Shown here one piece after another: positions 22,829-31,051 of a stretch of DNA of 64,000 bases. Made by a program: the position numbers and the translations under genes. How positions within the stretch are numbered: position 1 is the stretch's first letter; every line of letters begins with the position of its first letter. A model generated the notes under the pieces. That model saw only the letters and a program-made list of their open reading frames with translations. It ran no database searches and was not told where the DNA came from. The stretch comes from Corynebacterium alimapuense (GTDB lineage Bacteria > Actinomycetota > Actinomycetes > Mycobacteriales > Mycobacteriaceae), in the NCBI RefSeq assembly GCF_003716585.1, contig NZ_PTJO01000001.1:124001-188000 (forward strand), written 5' to 3'.

Positions 22829-24040
22829 CTAACTGCGACCTGTCGAAGCCCCAGTTTCGGCAGCTAACGAGACCCGAGCTGCCGCTTCCATCAGCATCCA
22901 CCCCGAAAGCTGAACCGAAAGATCTCGCTCATCAATACGGATGACTCCGATGGCCTCAGATAAAGACGAAGGCGCCGCCCCGTAGTTCCATGGCAAGCGA
23001 GCGTCAGTAGTCCAATCGGTAGCAAATACTGGTAGCCCATCAACCTCAAGGCGCCGGTTCCACACAGAGGTTGCCGAAGCCGTGACTAGGCGGGCAGCAA
23101 TCTTTTTCACTGCCCTATTGGCCGGGCTATCCGAAGGTAGGCGAACTGAAATATCGGCGAGGTAGCGCACGAGGATCCCCTTGAACAGGCCACCATCGCC
23201 ATCGCCGGTATCCCAGTCAATAACTCCACCAGGAGTGGCCATATGTACTGCAATGGCCTGTACCAAGCCCCGAATTCGGGCGATATAGACCATCGATTCA
23301 TCGGCACGCTCGGCATCATGCACGCCAGCAATTTCCTCAGAGTGCGCGAACCCGGCGCGAGCACGCAGCTTGAGCGCGATCTCTAGGCAGGCACCGAGCG
23401 CAACACCTTGCACATAGGGATGCACGCTGGGAACGATCTCCGGCCCATGCATGCGCATTCGTTGGCCATCGGCGATCAGACCATCATCGTTGAGGAGAGT
23501 GTCAAAGATCCAGTCTGTAATCACTCGAGCTTGGTCTAAGCGTCCGGTGCGCGCCATCATGATGGCCGCTGGCCCATTGGAGGGGACGTTATAAAAGGTC
23601 TCTCCGGTTCGCCAGGGCAAAACGCCAGTCAGCGCGTCGATGCCAGCAATGATGTTGTGCTCAAGGGGCACTAATGCCCTACTAGGTGAGACCTGCTTGA
23701 GTTGGCCTGCACGATGCATGGCTAGCGCCAGCCACGCTTTATCGTCATAGTAATTATTGCTGGTCAGCTTAGAGAGATTGCGTATCCGAATTCCCTTGAT
23801 GGTATTCCGGATGCGGAGATTGCGATCGCGCGCGGGCCGACGCAGAGCTGCATCTACCTGGCAGTCGAGGTAGTGCGCCTGCCACCAATAATGCCAATGG
23901 ACAAAAAGCCGATCCTTCGCCGTCGGCGGCCAACTAACGACGGCGAGGTTAGTCCGGGGAATCCCCCACAGCTTGGAGCTGTGGCGCTCATTGATTGCGG
24001 ATTCCGCAAGGTCGGCGCGATGCGCCCATTTCTCCTGCAC
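22829..24040 (-). CDS. GH76-like glycosyl hydrolase (mannanase-type fold)
   Basis: This 403-residue protein resembles glycoside hydrolase family 76, alpha-1,6-mannanases with an (alpha/alpha)6 barrel. NNYYDDKAWLALAMHRAG contains the adjacent Asp pair that is catalytic in GH76. Repeated W/Y-rich helices, PWRTGETFYNVPSNGPAAIMMAR and LPWNYGAAPSSLSEA support the fold. There is no signal peptide, so it is predicted cytoplasmic. The best start is GTG at 24040, with AGGAAA closely upstream. Mycobacteria also carry such a protein near fba (Rv0365c). Its natural substrate is unknown; mannan or lipomannan-related glycans are plausible in this group. Confidence 0.75.
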   Translation of the reverse strand: MQEKWAHRADLAESAINERHSSKLWGIPRTNLAVVSWPPTAKDRLFVHWHYWWQAHYLDCQVDAALRRPARDRNLRIRNTIKGIRIRNLSKLTSNNYYDDKAWLALAMHRAGQLKQVSPSRALVPLEHNIIAGIDALTGVLPWRTGETFYNVPSNGPAAIMMARTGRLDQARVITDWIFDTLLNDDGLIADGQRMRMHGPEIVPSVHPYVQGVALGACLEIALKLRARAGFAHSEEIAGVHDAERADESMVYIARIRGLVQAIAVHMATPGGVIDWDTGDGDGGLFKGILVRYLADISVRLPSDSPANRAVKKIAARLVTASATSVWNRRLEVDGLPVFATDWTTDARLPWNYGAAPSSLSEAIGVIRIDERDLSVQLSGWMLMEAAARVSLAAETGASTGRS

Positions 24041-24091
24041 AACTTTCCTGTCGCTGATGAACTGGTATTCGTTACTATTTTCTAAGTCTAT

Positions 24092-24739
24092 CTACCATGA
24101 TTGGCTCAGGTCGGCATACTGACGAATCCATGCGTGCATAGCTATACCTGCAGCAACACCGGCGTTGATCGACCTGGTAGAGCCAAATTGTGCAATGGAA
24201 CAGGTCATCAATGCCCCTTCTGCAGCTTCCGGGGTAATGCCAGGTCCTTCTTGGCCAAATAACAGTAGGCATTTTTCGGGAAGCTCAACAGTCTCCAACG
24301 GCACTGACCCCGGGGTGTTGTCGATAGCCACGACAGTCAGTTCCTGAGTCTGTGCCCATTCCAATAGCGAAGAGACATCCGGATGGTGCATCAGATGCTG
24401 ATAACGGTCAGTGACCATCGCACCTCGGCGATTCCAGCGCCTTCGTCCCACGATATGCACAGTATCGGCGGCAAAGGCATTGGCGGTACGCACTACCGTG
24501 CCAATATTGGCGTCGTTTTCAAAGTTCTCGATCGCCACATGCAGAGGGTGCCTACGCTTATCGATGTCCGCGGTAACCGCCTCGCGGGTCCAATAACGGT
24601 AGGCGTCAACGACGTTGCGGGTGTCCCCTTCTGCCAACAACTGCGCATCAAAACGAGGGTCCTCCGGCAACGGGCCCTCCCAGGGGCCAACTCCGTGGCG
24701 GCCTTCTCCCCATTCGGTAGGTCCTTTAGACGAGTCCAA
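24092..24739 (-). CDS. SpoU/TrmH-family RNA 2'-O-methyltransferase
   Basis: This SPOUT methyltransferase uses SAM to methylate ribose 2'-OH in tRNA or rRNA. The knot motifs are NDANIGTVVRTANAF, LLLFGQEGPGIT and QFGSTRSINAGVAAGIAMH, in the normal order. The longest frame starts at TTG 24817, but its first 26 residues overlap pyrE and look like a shadow of it. There is no ATG before the conserved region, so I place the start at TTG 24739, giving 215 residues and a 14-base overlap with pyrE. That start is uncertain. It is translationally linked to pyrE. The target RNA cannot be told. Confidence 0.82.
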   Translation of the reverse strand: MDSSKGPTEWGEGRHGVGPWEGPLPEDPRFDAQLLAEGDTRNVVDAYRYWTREAVTADIDKRRHPLHVAIENFENDANIGTVVRTANAFAADTVHIVGRRRWNRRGAMVTDRYQHLMHHPDVSSLLEWAQTQELTVVAIDNTPGSVPLETVELPEKCLLLFGQEGPGITPEAAEGALMTCSIAQFGSTRSINAGVAAGIAMHAWIRQYADLSQSW

Positions 24740-25280
24740 GATCGCCCAGCCCCAGCAAGAAGCGGTATTCCAGGCCTTCTGCGCGAATGACCTCTTCAGC
24801 TCCGGTAGCTCGGTCAACGACGGTAGCCACGCCTACTACCTCGGCACCGATCTCACGCAATGCTGCCACTGCAGTGAGCGGAGAGTTTCCGGTGGTGGTG
24901 GTGTCTTCAACTACGAGTACTTTCCGCCCCACGACACTTGGGCCTTCAACCTGGCGCTGCATGCCGTGCTTTTTGGCTTCTTTGCGCACCACGAAAGAAT
25001 CAATGTCTCTACCGGAGGCATGCATGACCGAGGTGGCAACCGGATCTGCACCCAAGGTCAATCCGCCAACGGCGACATAATCCCAGTCAGCAGTCAGTTC
25101 ACGCAGCAGCTCGCCGATGAGCTGGGAGGCGCGATGGTGCAAGGTCGCCCGACGCAGGTCAACGTAGTAGTCGGCCTTCCTGCCCGAAGACAGTGTCACC
25201 TCACCATGGACGACAGCTAGCTCCTTGACCAGCTCAGCGAGTTCGGCAAGCGCAGTGGGGTCAAGGTCAGTTCGGCTCAT
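24726..25280 (-). CDS. pyrE: Orotate phosphoribosyltransferase
   Basis: This 184-residue enzyme makes orotidine 5'-phosphate from orotate and PRPP in pyrimidine synthesis. The PRPP-binding motif VLVVEDTTTTGNS, the GEVTLSSGRKADYYVD start and VRKEAKKHGMQ are diagnostic. A GTG lies at 25286, but AGGAG sits directly against it, whereas ATG at 25280 has AGGAG at 5 bases; ATG is chosen. It is followed by an overlapping SpoU methylase gene. Confidence 0.96.
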   Translation of the reverse strand: MSRTDLDPTALAELAELVKELAVVHGEVTLSSGRKADYYVDLRRATLHHRASQLIGELLRELTADWDYVAVGGLTLGADPVATSVMHASGRDIDSFVVRKEAKKHGMQRQVEGPSVVGRKVLVVEDTTTTGNSPLTAVAALREIGAEVVGVATVVDRATGAEEVIRAEGLEYRFLLGLGDLGLV

Positions 25281-25320
25281 GGTCACTCCTGGTCTTTGAG
25301 AAATTCCTTACGAACAAAGA

Positions 25321-26541
25321 CTAACCGCTCGGATCATCAAAGATCGACGACCCCCCGCTGAGATCTCGAGGCATCCTGGTTCCCTGCCCGTCTTCGGTCC
25401 GGCTGCGGCCAGCTTCCCCGATCGCATCGACCTCATCGGTTCCTACTTCACGGGGTTCGACAACCCCGCGTGCCACTGGCAGCACCCGGGTCGGCAGATC
25501 TAACGGCTCTTCGGGACGCTGCACTAACGGTGGCTCACCGCCATCAATGATGCCGGATGACAGACCAAACGCTTTCGCGGCAACGAGACCAGGCGCTGGC
25601 ATCTGCCGTGATGGGTCTAGTCCATCTAGGTTGAGCACCTGCGCCGAGGAGGATTTCGGAGGCAGGGCACGGGCGGCGTCGGCAAGCAGCGCCAACGGCG
25701 CAAGCATCTTTGTCCAGTCGGCGGCATGCGATCCGCGTGCGGTCTGCGCCAGCACCCAATCTTCTTCCATCCACACCGCGGTCACTATCTCCGGCATCTG
25801 GACCAGTGCGATATTCACCCGTTCATCAACAAAGCGCTGAGCAACAGCGGTGTCGGTAGCAAAAATAGTGAAGCCGGAAGTACTCAATGCCTCCAGCATG
25901 TCTTCCGAAGCATTGTGTTCGGGGAACTCCCCTCGCCGACAATCCACCACTATCTCGGATGCCTCACCCCGACGCATGGCCATGACATTGACCCCGCCGA
26001 GGTCCATCAACACCATCTCATGGCCATAAGCCTGACCACTGACGATGTCCTTGGCCGGAGCTCCAGAGGCTGCTGCGCCTCGAGCCCACTCATCGTTGAG
26101 GTAGTCATCTGAACGGGAAAACTCGTAGCCTTCTGCCTCCGCCCATGTGCGACGCTCACGGCGCAATGCCCCAGGAAAAGAGATTCCACCGCGCTGACGG
26201 GCAGTTGCCGGAGTGGGATCTGGGGGCGAAGCTGGCTCGGTTTCTGCTGCTACTTCCGGCTCCGACGCTATGGGAGGTTCCTTCAGCGGCGGTGGCTGCG
26301 CAGTCTCCGCCTCAATGTCAGGTTCTGGCTCCAGCGCTACTTCCGGCTCCGGGTTTTCCGCTTTCACTTCAGTTTCCGCAGGTTCCGGCTCTGGGCTAGA
26401 TACTGACTGAGCAGAAGTTGTCGGAATCTCCGTAGGATCCAACGGCTCCATCTGAGCCTTGCGTTGCCGGGCATCGAAATACCACAGCACGGCGGCAGCA
26501 AGCGCCGCCGCAGCTGCAAGGTAGAACGCGTAGGTGGCCAT
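25321..26541 (-). CDS. Membrane-anchored hypothetical protein with Glu/Pro-rich linker
   Basis: This 406-residue protein is not assigned to a named family. An N-terminal hydrophobic helix (YAFYLAAAAALAAAVLWYF) is a likely anchor. Residues of about 35-115 form a low-complexity linker rich in Glu, Pro and Ala. A globular part of about 150 residues from EAEGYEFSRSDDYLNDEWARGAAA follows, then a polar tail. The globular part looks cytoplasmic, although topology is uncertain. ATG at 26541 is preferred over the upstream TTG. It sits between pyrE and sseA, where corynebacteria have a conserved hypothetical gene. Function unknown. Confidence 0.65.
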   Translation of the reverse strand: MATYAFYLAAAAALAAAVLWYFDARQRKAQMEPLDPTEIPTTSAQSVSSPEPEPAETEVKAENPEPEVALEPEPDIEAETAQPPPLKEPPIASEPEVAAETEPASPPDPTPATARQRGGISFPGALRRERRTWAEAEGYEFSRSDDYLNDEWARGAAASGAPAKDIVSGQAYGHEMVLMDLGGVNVMAMRRGEASEIVVDCRRGEFPEHNASEDMLEALSTSGFTIFATDTAVAQRFVDERVNIALVQMPEIVTAVWMEEDWVLAQTARGSHAADWTKMLAPLALLADAARALPPKSSSAQVLNLDGLDPSRQMPAPGLVAAKAFGLSSGIIDGGEPPLVQRPEEPLDLPTRVLPVARGVVEPREVGTDEVDAIGEAGRSRTEDGQGTRMPRDLSGGSSIFDDPSG

Positions 26542-26596
26542 TAGCTTCCACAATAGTGTGTGGACGACAACTCAACCTGCAGACTCACCAGCTTAA

Positions 26597-27433
26597 TTAG
26601 CCGCGCTCGACAGGGTTGGCTGGATCTGCTGACCACTGCGACCAACCACCCAGGTAGTGAGCCGCGCCGGGCAGCCCAGCTTCTTCCATCGCCGCTAGTG
26701 CCAGCGCGGAGTGATTTCCCGATCCGGAATAAAGAATCACTGATTCTCCGGAGGTAACCCCAACCTGGGCAAAGCGTTCCCGGATCTCCGCGGGGCTACG
26801 CAGCGTGCCATCTTCATTTTTCAGCTCCCGCACCGGCACCGACACCGCTCCCGGAATATGTCCAGCCTTGAGATCAAGGTTTTCCTTCTTGCCAGCAAAC
26901 CGGTTCGGCTCCCGAGCGTCCACCAGCACTCCGCCGGCACTCAAATGGGCACGAACATCATCAATAGTGGCCACAGGCATCTGTCCCGGGTTCACCACTG
27001 CAGTAGAGGCGGCGGCGAAGTTGCCCGGCCCAACGACGATGGGATAGTCCTTGTCGGCCCACTCATGCAGGCCACCATTCAGGATTCGTACATTGCTCAT
27101 CCCTGCCCAGCGCAGGATCCACCAGGCGCGACCTGCCATCAATCCACGACCCTCGTCATAGACCACGACCGAAGAATTGGTAGATAGCCCCCAGCGACGG
27201 AACCACTCCTGCAGTTGGTGCGGATCCGGAAGCGGATTGCGGCCAACTTCTGAGCCTGGCAGCCCCGCTAGTGCAATCGGCGGATCACAAAACAATGCGG
27301 TGGGCAGGTGCTGAGCCTCGTAGCGAGTCAGCCCGCCTCTTTCACCTGGCCCCCAGAAGGCCGCGAGAATGGTGTGCTTTTTACCCCGATAGATGTCTTG
27401 GTTCAGGTCGCTCGCGGAGACGAAATTGCTCAT
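26597..27433 (-). CDS. sseA: Rhodanese-like protein (SseA type) lacking the catalytic cysteine
   Basis: This 278-residue tandem rhodanese protein resembles thiosulfate/3-mercaptopyruvate sulfurtransferases. The inactive N-terminal domain has AGRAWWILRWAGMSNVRILNGG, and the second domain has VDAREPNRFAG and GHIPGAVSVP. Where active enzymes have YCGSG, this protein reads YSGSGNHSA: Ser236, codon TCC at 26726-26728. The only Cys in the whole protein is Cys49, far from the loop. It therefore should not form the persulfide that classic sulfurtransferases use. It may be a binding or regulatory protein, or have another activity. Standing alone between two unrelated genes, it gives no context clue. 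Confidence 0.85.
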   Translation of the reverse strand: MSNFVSASDLNQDIYRGKKHTILAAFWGPGERGGLTRYEAQHLPTALFCDPPIALAGLPGSEVGRNPLPDPHQLQEWFRRWGLSTNSSVVVYDEGRGLMAGRAWWILRWAGMSNVRILNGGLHEWADKDYPIVVGPGNFAAASTAVVNPGQMPVATIDDVRAHLSAGGVLVDAREPNRFAGKKENLDLKAGHIPGAVSVPVRELKNEDGTLRSPAEIRERFAQVGVTSGESVILYSGSGNHSALALAAMEEAGLPGAAHYLGGWSQWSADPANPVERG

Positions 27434-27527
27434 GGCGAAAGTCTAAAGGTAGGTGGCCTCCAGCGCATTACCTGAAAGCTGGTTAAGAGCTCTACCACCG
27501 ATCAATCAGCTCAGGTAGGCTCCCTCC

Positions 27528-28937
27528 GTGAACAACTTCCGTCACATATTGGCTAATACGCTGGTAGCCAATGTGACTACTAGCTATCTCTGGTTTGCAC
27601 TGACCTTCTGGGTCTATTTGGAGACCGGAAATGTCGGACTAGCTGGCGTACTCAACGGTCTCTATATGGGACTGATCGCCGTCGGGTCAATCTTTTTCGG
27701 CTCGATCGTTGACCACAATCTCAAAAAGAATGTCATGCTATTCGCCGCAACCTGCACCTTGGTTTGCTTTGGCTTGGCTGCCATGGTTTGGGTCATCTGG
27801 GTCACCGAAGATGACGTCTCTGCGACGAACCCGGCGTTGATAGTCTTTTCTGCCTTGGTTCTCATCGGTGCCGTCGTCGAACACATGCGCAATATTGCGC
27901 TGTCGACCACAGTGACACTGCTGATCCCGGAAAATGAACGCGACAAAGCCAATGGCTGGGTCGGCACCATCCAGGGCGCTTCCTTTTTCGCCACCTCAAT
28001 TCTCGCTGGCGTCTCCATCGGATACATAGGCATGGAAGCAACGATGTGGATTGCACTGGGACTGACGTTGGTCACCTTGGTGCATCTAATTCCCATCAAG
28101 ATCCCGGAAAGTCGGATCATTACTTCCGAGGAGACGACCTTGCCAGCAACCGGAACAGACACTGTCTCCTCTGCGCCTTCTGTACCCTCAGCACCCTCAG
28201 CGCCGGTGAGCTCTGGGATAGATCTACACGGCTCCTTCCGCATCATCGCCCTCGTTCCCGGATTACTGGCACTGATCCTGTTCACCAGTTTCAATAACTT
28301 CATCGGCGGTGCTTATACCGCTTTGATGGACCCCTATGGGTTGGAGCTATTTTCACCCCAAGTGTGGGGTTTGGTGCTCGGGGTAACCAGCTTGGGCTTT
28401 ATCATCGGCGGCGCCCTCGTTGGCAAGTTTGGGCTAGGAGCGAACCCAGTGCGCACGCTTTTGCTGGTCAATGTCGGAATGGCCACCCTCGGTATGGTCT
28501 TTGGCCTGCGCGAATGGTGGTGGCTCTACGCTGGTGGAATCTTCCTGTTCATGCTCACTATCCCCGCTGCAGAAGCCGCCGAGCAGACCATCCTGCAAAG
28601 AGTGGTTCCCTACCGCCAACAGGGCAGAGTCTTCGGACTGGCTATGTCGGTAGAACTGGCAGCCAATCCGCTGTCCACCATCATCATTGCGGTTGTGGCC
28701 CAGGCTTATGTCATTCCGTGGATGGCCACCGACTCAGGACAGCAGTGGTTTGGCTGGTTGCTCGGCGAAGGTGACACTCGTGGAATGGCCCTGATGTTCG
28801 CCATCTCCGGATTGATTCTGCTGATCGTGGTCATCCTGGCCTTTTTCTCTAAGCCCTATCGCCAGCTCAGCGAGTATTACGCCTCCACCAGTCAAGATAT
28901 TGCCGGGCATCAAGCGAACTCGCTCGCTACTGATTGA
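27528..28937 (+). CDS. MFS transporter (MFS_3/EntS-like)
   Basis: This 469-residue membrane protein has about 12 helices. The start MNNFRHILANTLVANVTTSYLWFALTFWVY and VEHMRNIALSTTVTLLIPENERDKANGWVG are typical of the MFS_3 group, which includes siderophore exporters such as EntS. A Ser/Pro/Ala-rich loop near residues 210-230 separates the two halves. No siderophore genes are adjacent, so the substrate is open. The start is GTG at 27528. Confidence 0.78.
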   Translation: MNNFRHILANTLVANVTTSYLWFALTFWVYLETGNVGLAGVLNGLYMGLIAVGSIFFGSIVDHNLKKNVMLFAATCTLVCFGLAAMVWVIWVTEDDVSATNPALIVFSALVLIGAVVEHMRNIALSTTVTLLIPENERDKANGWVGTIQGASFFATSILAGVSIGYIGMEATMWIALGLTLVTLVHLIPIKIPESRIITSEETTLPATGTDTVSSAPSVPSAPSAPVSSGIDLHGSFRIIALVPGLLALILFTSFNNFIGGAYTALMDPYGLELFSPQVWGLVLGVTSLGFIIGGALVGKFGLGANPVRTLLLVNVGMATLGMVFGLREWWWLYAGGIFLFMLTIPAAEAAEQTILQRVVPYRQQGRVFGLAMSVELAANPLSTIIIAVVAQAYVIPWMATDSGQQWFGWLLGEGDTRGMALMFAISGLILLIVVILAFFSKPYRQLSEYYASTSQDIAGHQANSLATD

Positions 28938-28942
28938 TACGC

Positions 28943-28965
28943 AATTCTGCCGAGGCGGCTGAATT
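28943..28965. terminator. Imperfect hairpin between convergent MFS and unknown gene
   Basis: AATTCTGCCG and CGGCTGAATT are separated by AGG, with one mismatch in ten pairs. It lies in the 71-base gap between two convergent genes and is a plausible bidirectional terminator, although the T tail is poor. Confidence 0.4.
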
Positions 28966-29008
28966 ATCTATTCCGCTGATAGCGATCCTGCGAATCAGCT
29001 AAGCCGAA

Positions 29009-30727
29009 TCAAACCGACGCCGGTTCTTCTGCGGAGTCGGTCTCCCCAGCTTCTTGAGTATCGATACCTTCGATTTCACGTTGCTTTTCTTCGATGCTGG
29101 ATTCACCGCTGCAAATCAACTCAGCGAGCCTATCGACCTGTGCTTCATCAGCGACCTCAGGGAACATCCAATTAATGTCACGCCGCTCAGTGGTGATGGT
29201 GATGGTCGGGCGAGCGTTCTTCTCTTGATCGCTGGGCGGTCGAACAAATTTAATATCGTCTAACAAGAGCTCACTCTGATATAGCCCCTCACGGAGAAAC
29301 TCACGTGGGTCTGCGGTGATGATTCGTTGGTTGGTCACCGCAACGAACTTGCCGGCAGCCAACTTCTCGCTCGCCGTACCCATTATACCTGGAGAAAGTG
29401 CCTTCCACGACCCATCAACACGCTTGTTAAGCATCGGCAAGAAGGCCGATGAACGCTTAGAATAAGGAAAGGCAACCGTACGAAGAACTTCTTCGTCTTC
29501 CATGAACCATCGCAGGATATTCAGATAAGGATCTAGGCCAAGGCCTTCAGGAACACAAGCACCATCAGAAACACCTGACATCGGAACCGGATAATGAAAG
29601 CTATTTGCGACCGGTTCAATGGCATCAAGTAACTGTTGACAAGTCAGCTTCACTGCCTTATTTCCTCTACGATTATTCGTCAGGGATAGCGTGGCTCGAC
29701 CAGGAAGCTCTGCGATAATTCTTAGCTCGCGCACTAAGTCTTTTGTGATGCGCTTGATTTTCTCAAGGTCACTTTGAATCTCATCCGGCATAGTTAGCCC
29801 AATGCGTTCAAACAGCTGAGCTTCTTTTTCGTCTTCAGCACTCAAACTCCGCGCTCGTAGCGATTTGAGCATTTGATACTCGGCATAGGCTTTCAAAGAA
29901 TGAAGCAATGCATAAACATCGAAGGACATAGCCTCGGCATTAGACTCAAGATATTGACGGAGCGGGCGTCCATCTAATTTCCCAAGTTCCTGGCTATAAT
30001 CTGCGACATTTTTTCGGTAGAGCTTCAATTGCTTCCGCAAAGATGGGCCGCTTGCGGCGATTGAATCCCACGATGACTCAGGAATCGATTCAAGTCCTCG
30101 GGTGTGGTCGACTGCTTCACTCACAGATTCAACTAATGCTTCAAGTTCAGACCACTGCTCATTTCGGATTATCTTCAGAGTCTGGGTAGTCAGCGCGATA
30201 TTCGTACGAGTAAGGCTCGCAAGCTCACTGATTTGCAGCTGCAATCCAATCATGGCGATAGTAGGAGCAACTGAGGCAACAGCATCTTTTGCAGACATCG
30301 CAACGGGAATAAAGCGTGCCTGACCAACTATTTTTCCGTTGTTAAGAATCGCACCAAGGTTCGCACCATCCTTCACCGCAAGCGCTCCACCGCTATTAAG
30401 TAGTGACAGAGAGGCATCGCTGATCCGATAGAACCCTTGCACACCTGAGACCCCCTCGGCAACGCTTCCTGCCGCGGCGCTAATGTTGCTGATTGATCCA
30501 AGGAGCGTAGACAACTGCTGCCGGTCAAAACCTGGGAGACTATCTAGTTTGAGGAGTTCCATCTTTTCTGGAACCTCTCCGAAAACAACAGCAATGTCGC
30601 GAGAAAATTCTACCAGAGTAGTAGCTGCTGAGACCTCAAGCTCTGCGTCCTCCTGTGCAACTGAACGCTCTACCTCTTGCGACTCTTGCTGGCTATCATT
30701 GTCAGCGCCCGCTGGTGAATCATTCAT
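29009..30727 (-). CDS. Unrecognised 572-residue protein, possible C-terminal PH-like domain
   Basis: I do not recognise this protein as a whole. It has an acidic, Gln/Glu-rich N-terminus (1-35). A Gly/Ala/Ser-rich segment near 75-165 contains weakly hydrophobic stretches (SLLNSGGALAVKDGANLGAIL). A long helical region follows (about 165-345), and then a C-terminal part with FVAVTNQRIITADP and DDIKFVRPP (about 455-500), the pattern of bacterial PH-like domains of the YokE type. No signal peptide or clear membrane helix is visible. The DNA is visibly more A/T-rich than its neighbours. GAGG lies 4 bases before the ATG, and a promoter-like sequence lies upstream. It sits alone between conserved genes and is probably acquired. 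Function unknown. Confidence 0.7.
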   Translation of the reverse strand: MNDSPAGADNDSQQESQEVERSVAQEDAELEVSAATTLVEFSRDIAVVFGEVPEKMELLKLDSLPGFDRQQLSTLLGSISNISAAAGSVAEGVSGVQGFYRISDASLSLLNSGGALAVKDGANLGAILNNGKIVGQARFIPVAMSAKDAVASVAPTIAMIGLQLQISELASLTRTNIALTTQTLKIIRNEQWSELEALVESVSEAVDHTRGLESIPESSWDSIAASGPSLRKQLKLYRKNVADYSQELGKLDGRPLRQYLESNAEAMSFDVYALLHSLKAYAEYQMLKSLRARSLSAEDEKEAQLFERIGLTMPDEIQSDLEKIKRITKDLVRELRIIAELPGRATLSLTNNRRGNKAVKLTCQQLLDAIEPVANSFHYPVPMSGVSDGACVPEGLGLDPYLNILRWFMEDEEVLRTVAFPYSKRSSAFLPMLNKRVDGSWKALSPGIMGTASEKLAAGKFVAVTNQRIITADPREFLREGLYQSELLLDDIKFVRPPSDQEKNARPTITITTERRDINWMFPEVADEAQVDRLAELICSGESSIEEKQREIEGIDTQEAGETDSAEEPASV

Positions 30728-30773
30728 CCTCGACCGTCGCCTCTCAGGAGATTTTAGTAGTAAATACCGCTGA

Positions 30774-30801
30774 AGTATAAAACTATAGTAGTGCGACCCA
30801 A
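30774..30801 (-). promoter_or_regulatory. Probable promoter of the 572-residue protein gene
   Basis: On the minus strand TTGGGT (30796-30801) and TATACT (30774-30779) are separated by 16 bases, close to the SigA consensus. They are 47 bases upstream of the ATG at 30727. The -10 is good; the -35 is only moderate. Confidence 0.45.
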
Positions 30802-30959
30802 CACAGCTCTATCTGTGATGCCCTTCGCGGGCATTGCTCGACGCAGCAAGGGCAGCGCTAACAGCTGTGCTGTCGCTGATTGTTCAGCGGGCACGACCTC
30901 CCATAGATCCCGAGAAGCTTCCTCGCATCTAATAATCAGGCTGCACTTTCTCATGCGAA

Positions 30960-31005
30960 GACGCCGCCCTCATCTCCGAGAACTCGGGACAAGGACGGCG
31001 GCGTC
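30960..31005 (-). terminator. Stem-loop downstream of clpB
   Basis: Arms GACGCCGCC and GGCGGCGTC enclose a 28-base loop that itself can fold (CCGAG-AA-CTCGG). It lies 47 bases past the clpB stop. No T-run follows, but similar G/C-rich stems end other operons in this window, so a terminator is likely. Confidence 0.6.
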
Positions 31006-31051
31006 GTTAATCTGAGGCCACGCTAGAGCTCAAGCTGGAGCCAGATGGAGA

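Larger units (their letters stand above)
30728..31051. other. 324-base gap between the unknown gene and clpB
   Basis: The gap carries the promoter-like sequence above and a compact hairpin at 30818-30834 (ATGCCC-TTCGC-GGGCAT). A stretch of short imperfect repeats of CAGC/GCTG lies around 30840-30890, and the large clpB-side stem-loop at 30960-31005. No tRNA or supported ORF is present. The repeats may form a folded 5' leader for the unknown gene, but they lie upstream of its promoter candidate, so they could also be junction remnants. Confidence 0.4.

Noticed and set aside
24740..24817. Upstream TTG start of the SpoU methylase
   Set aside because: The first 26 residues lie wholly within pyrE codons and do not resemble the family.
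30818..30890. Hairpin and short repeats in the gap before clpB as a riboswitch or attachment site
   Set aside because: Structure is small, lies outside the likely transcripts of both neighbours, and no direct-repeat pair flanks the A/T-rich gene.
29009..31051. Defence island or toxin-antitoxin pair around the A/T-rich gene
   Set aside because: Only one coding gene is present, without nuclease, NTPase, reverse transcriptase or antitoxin motifs.
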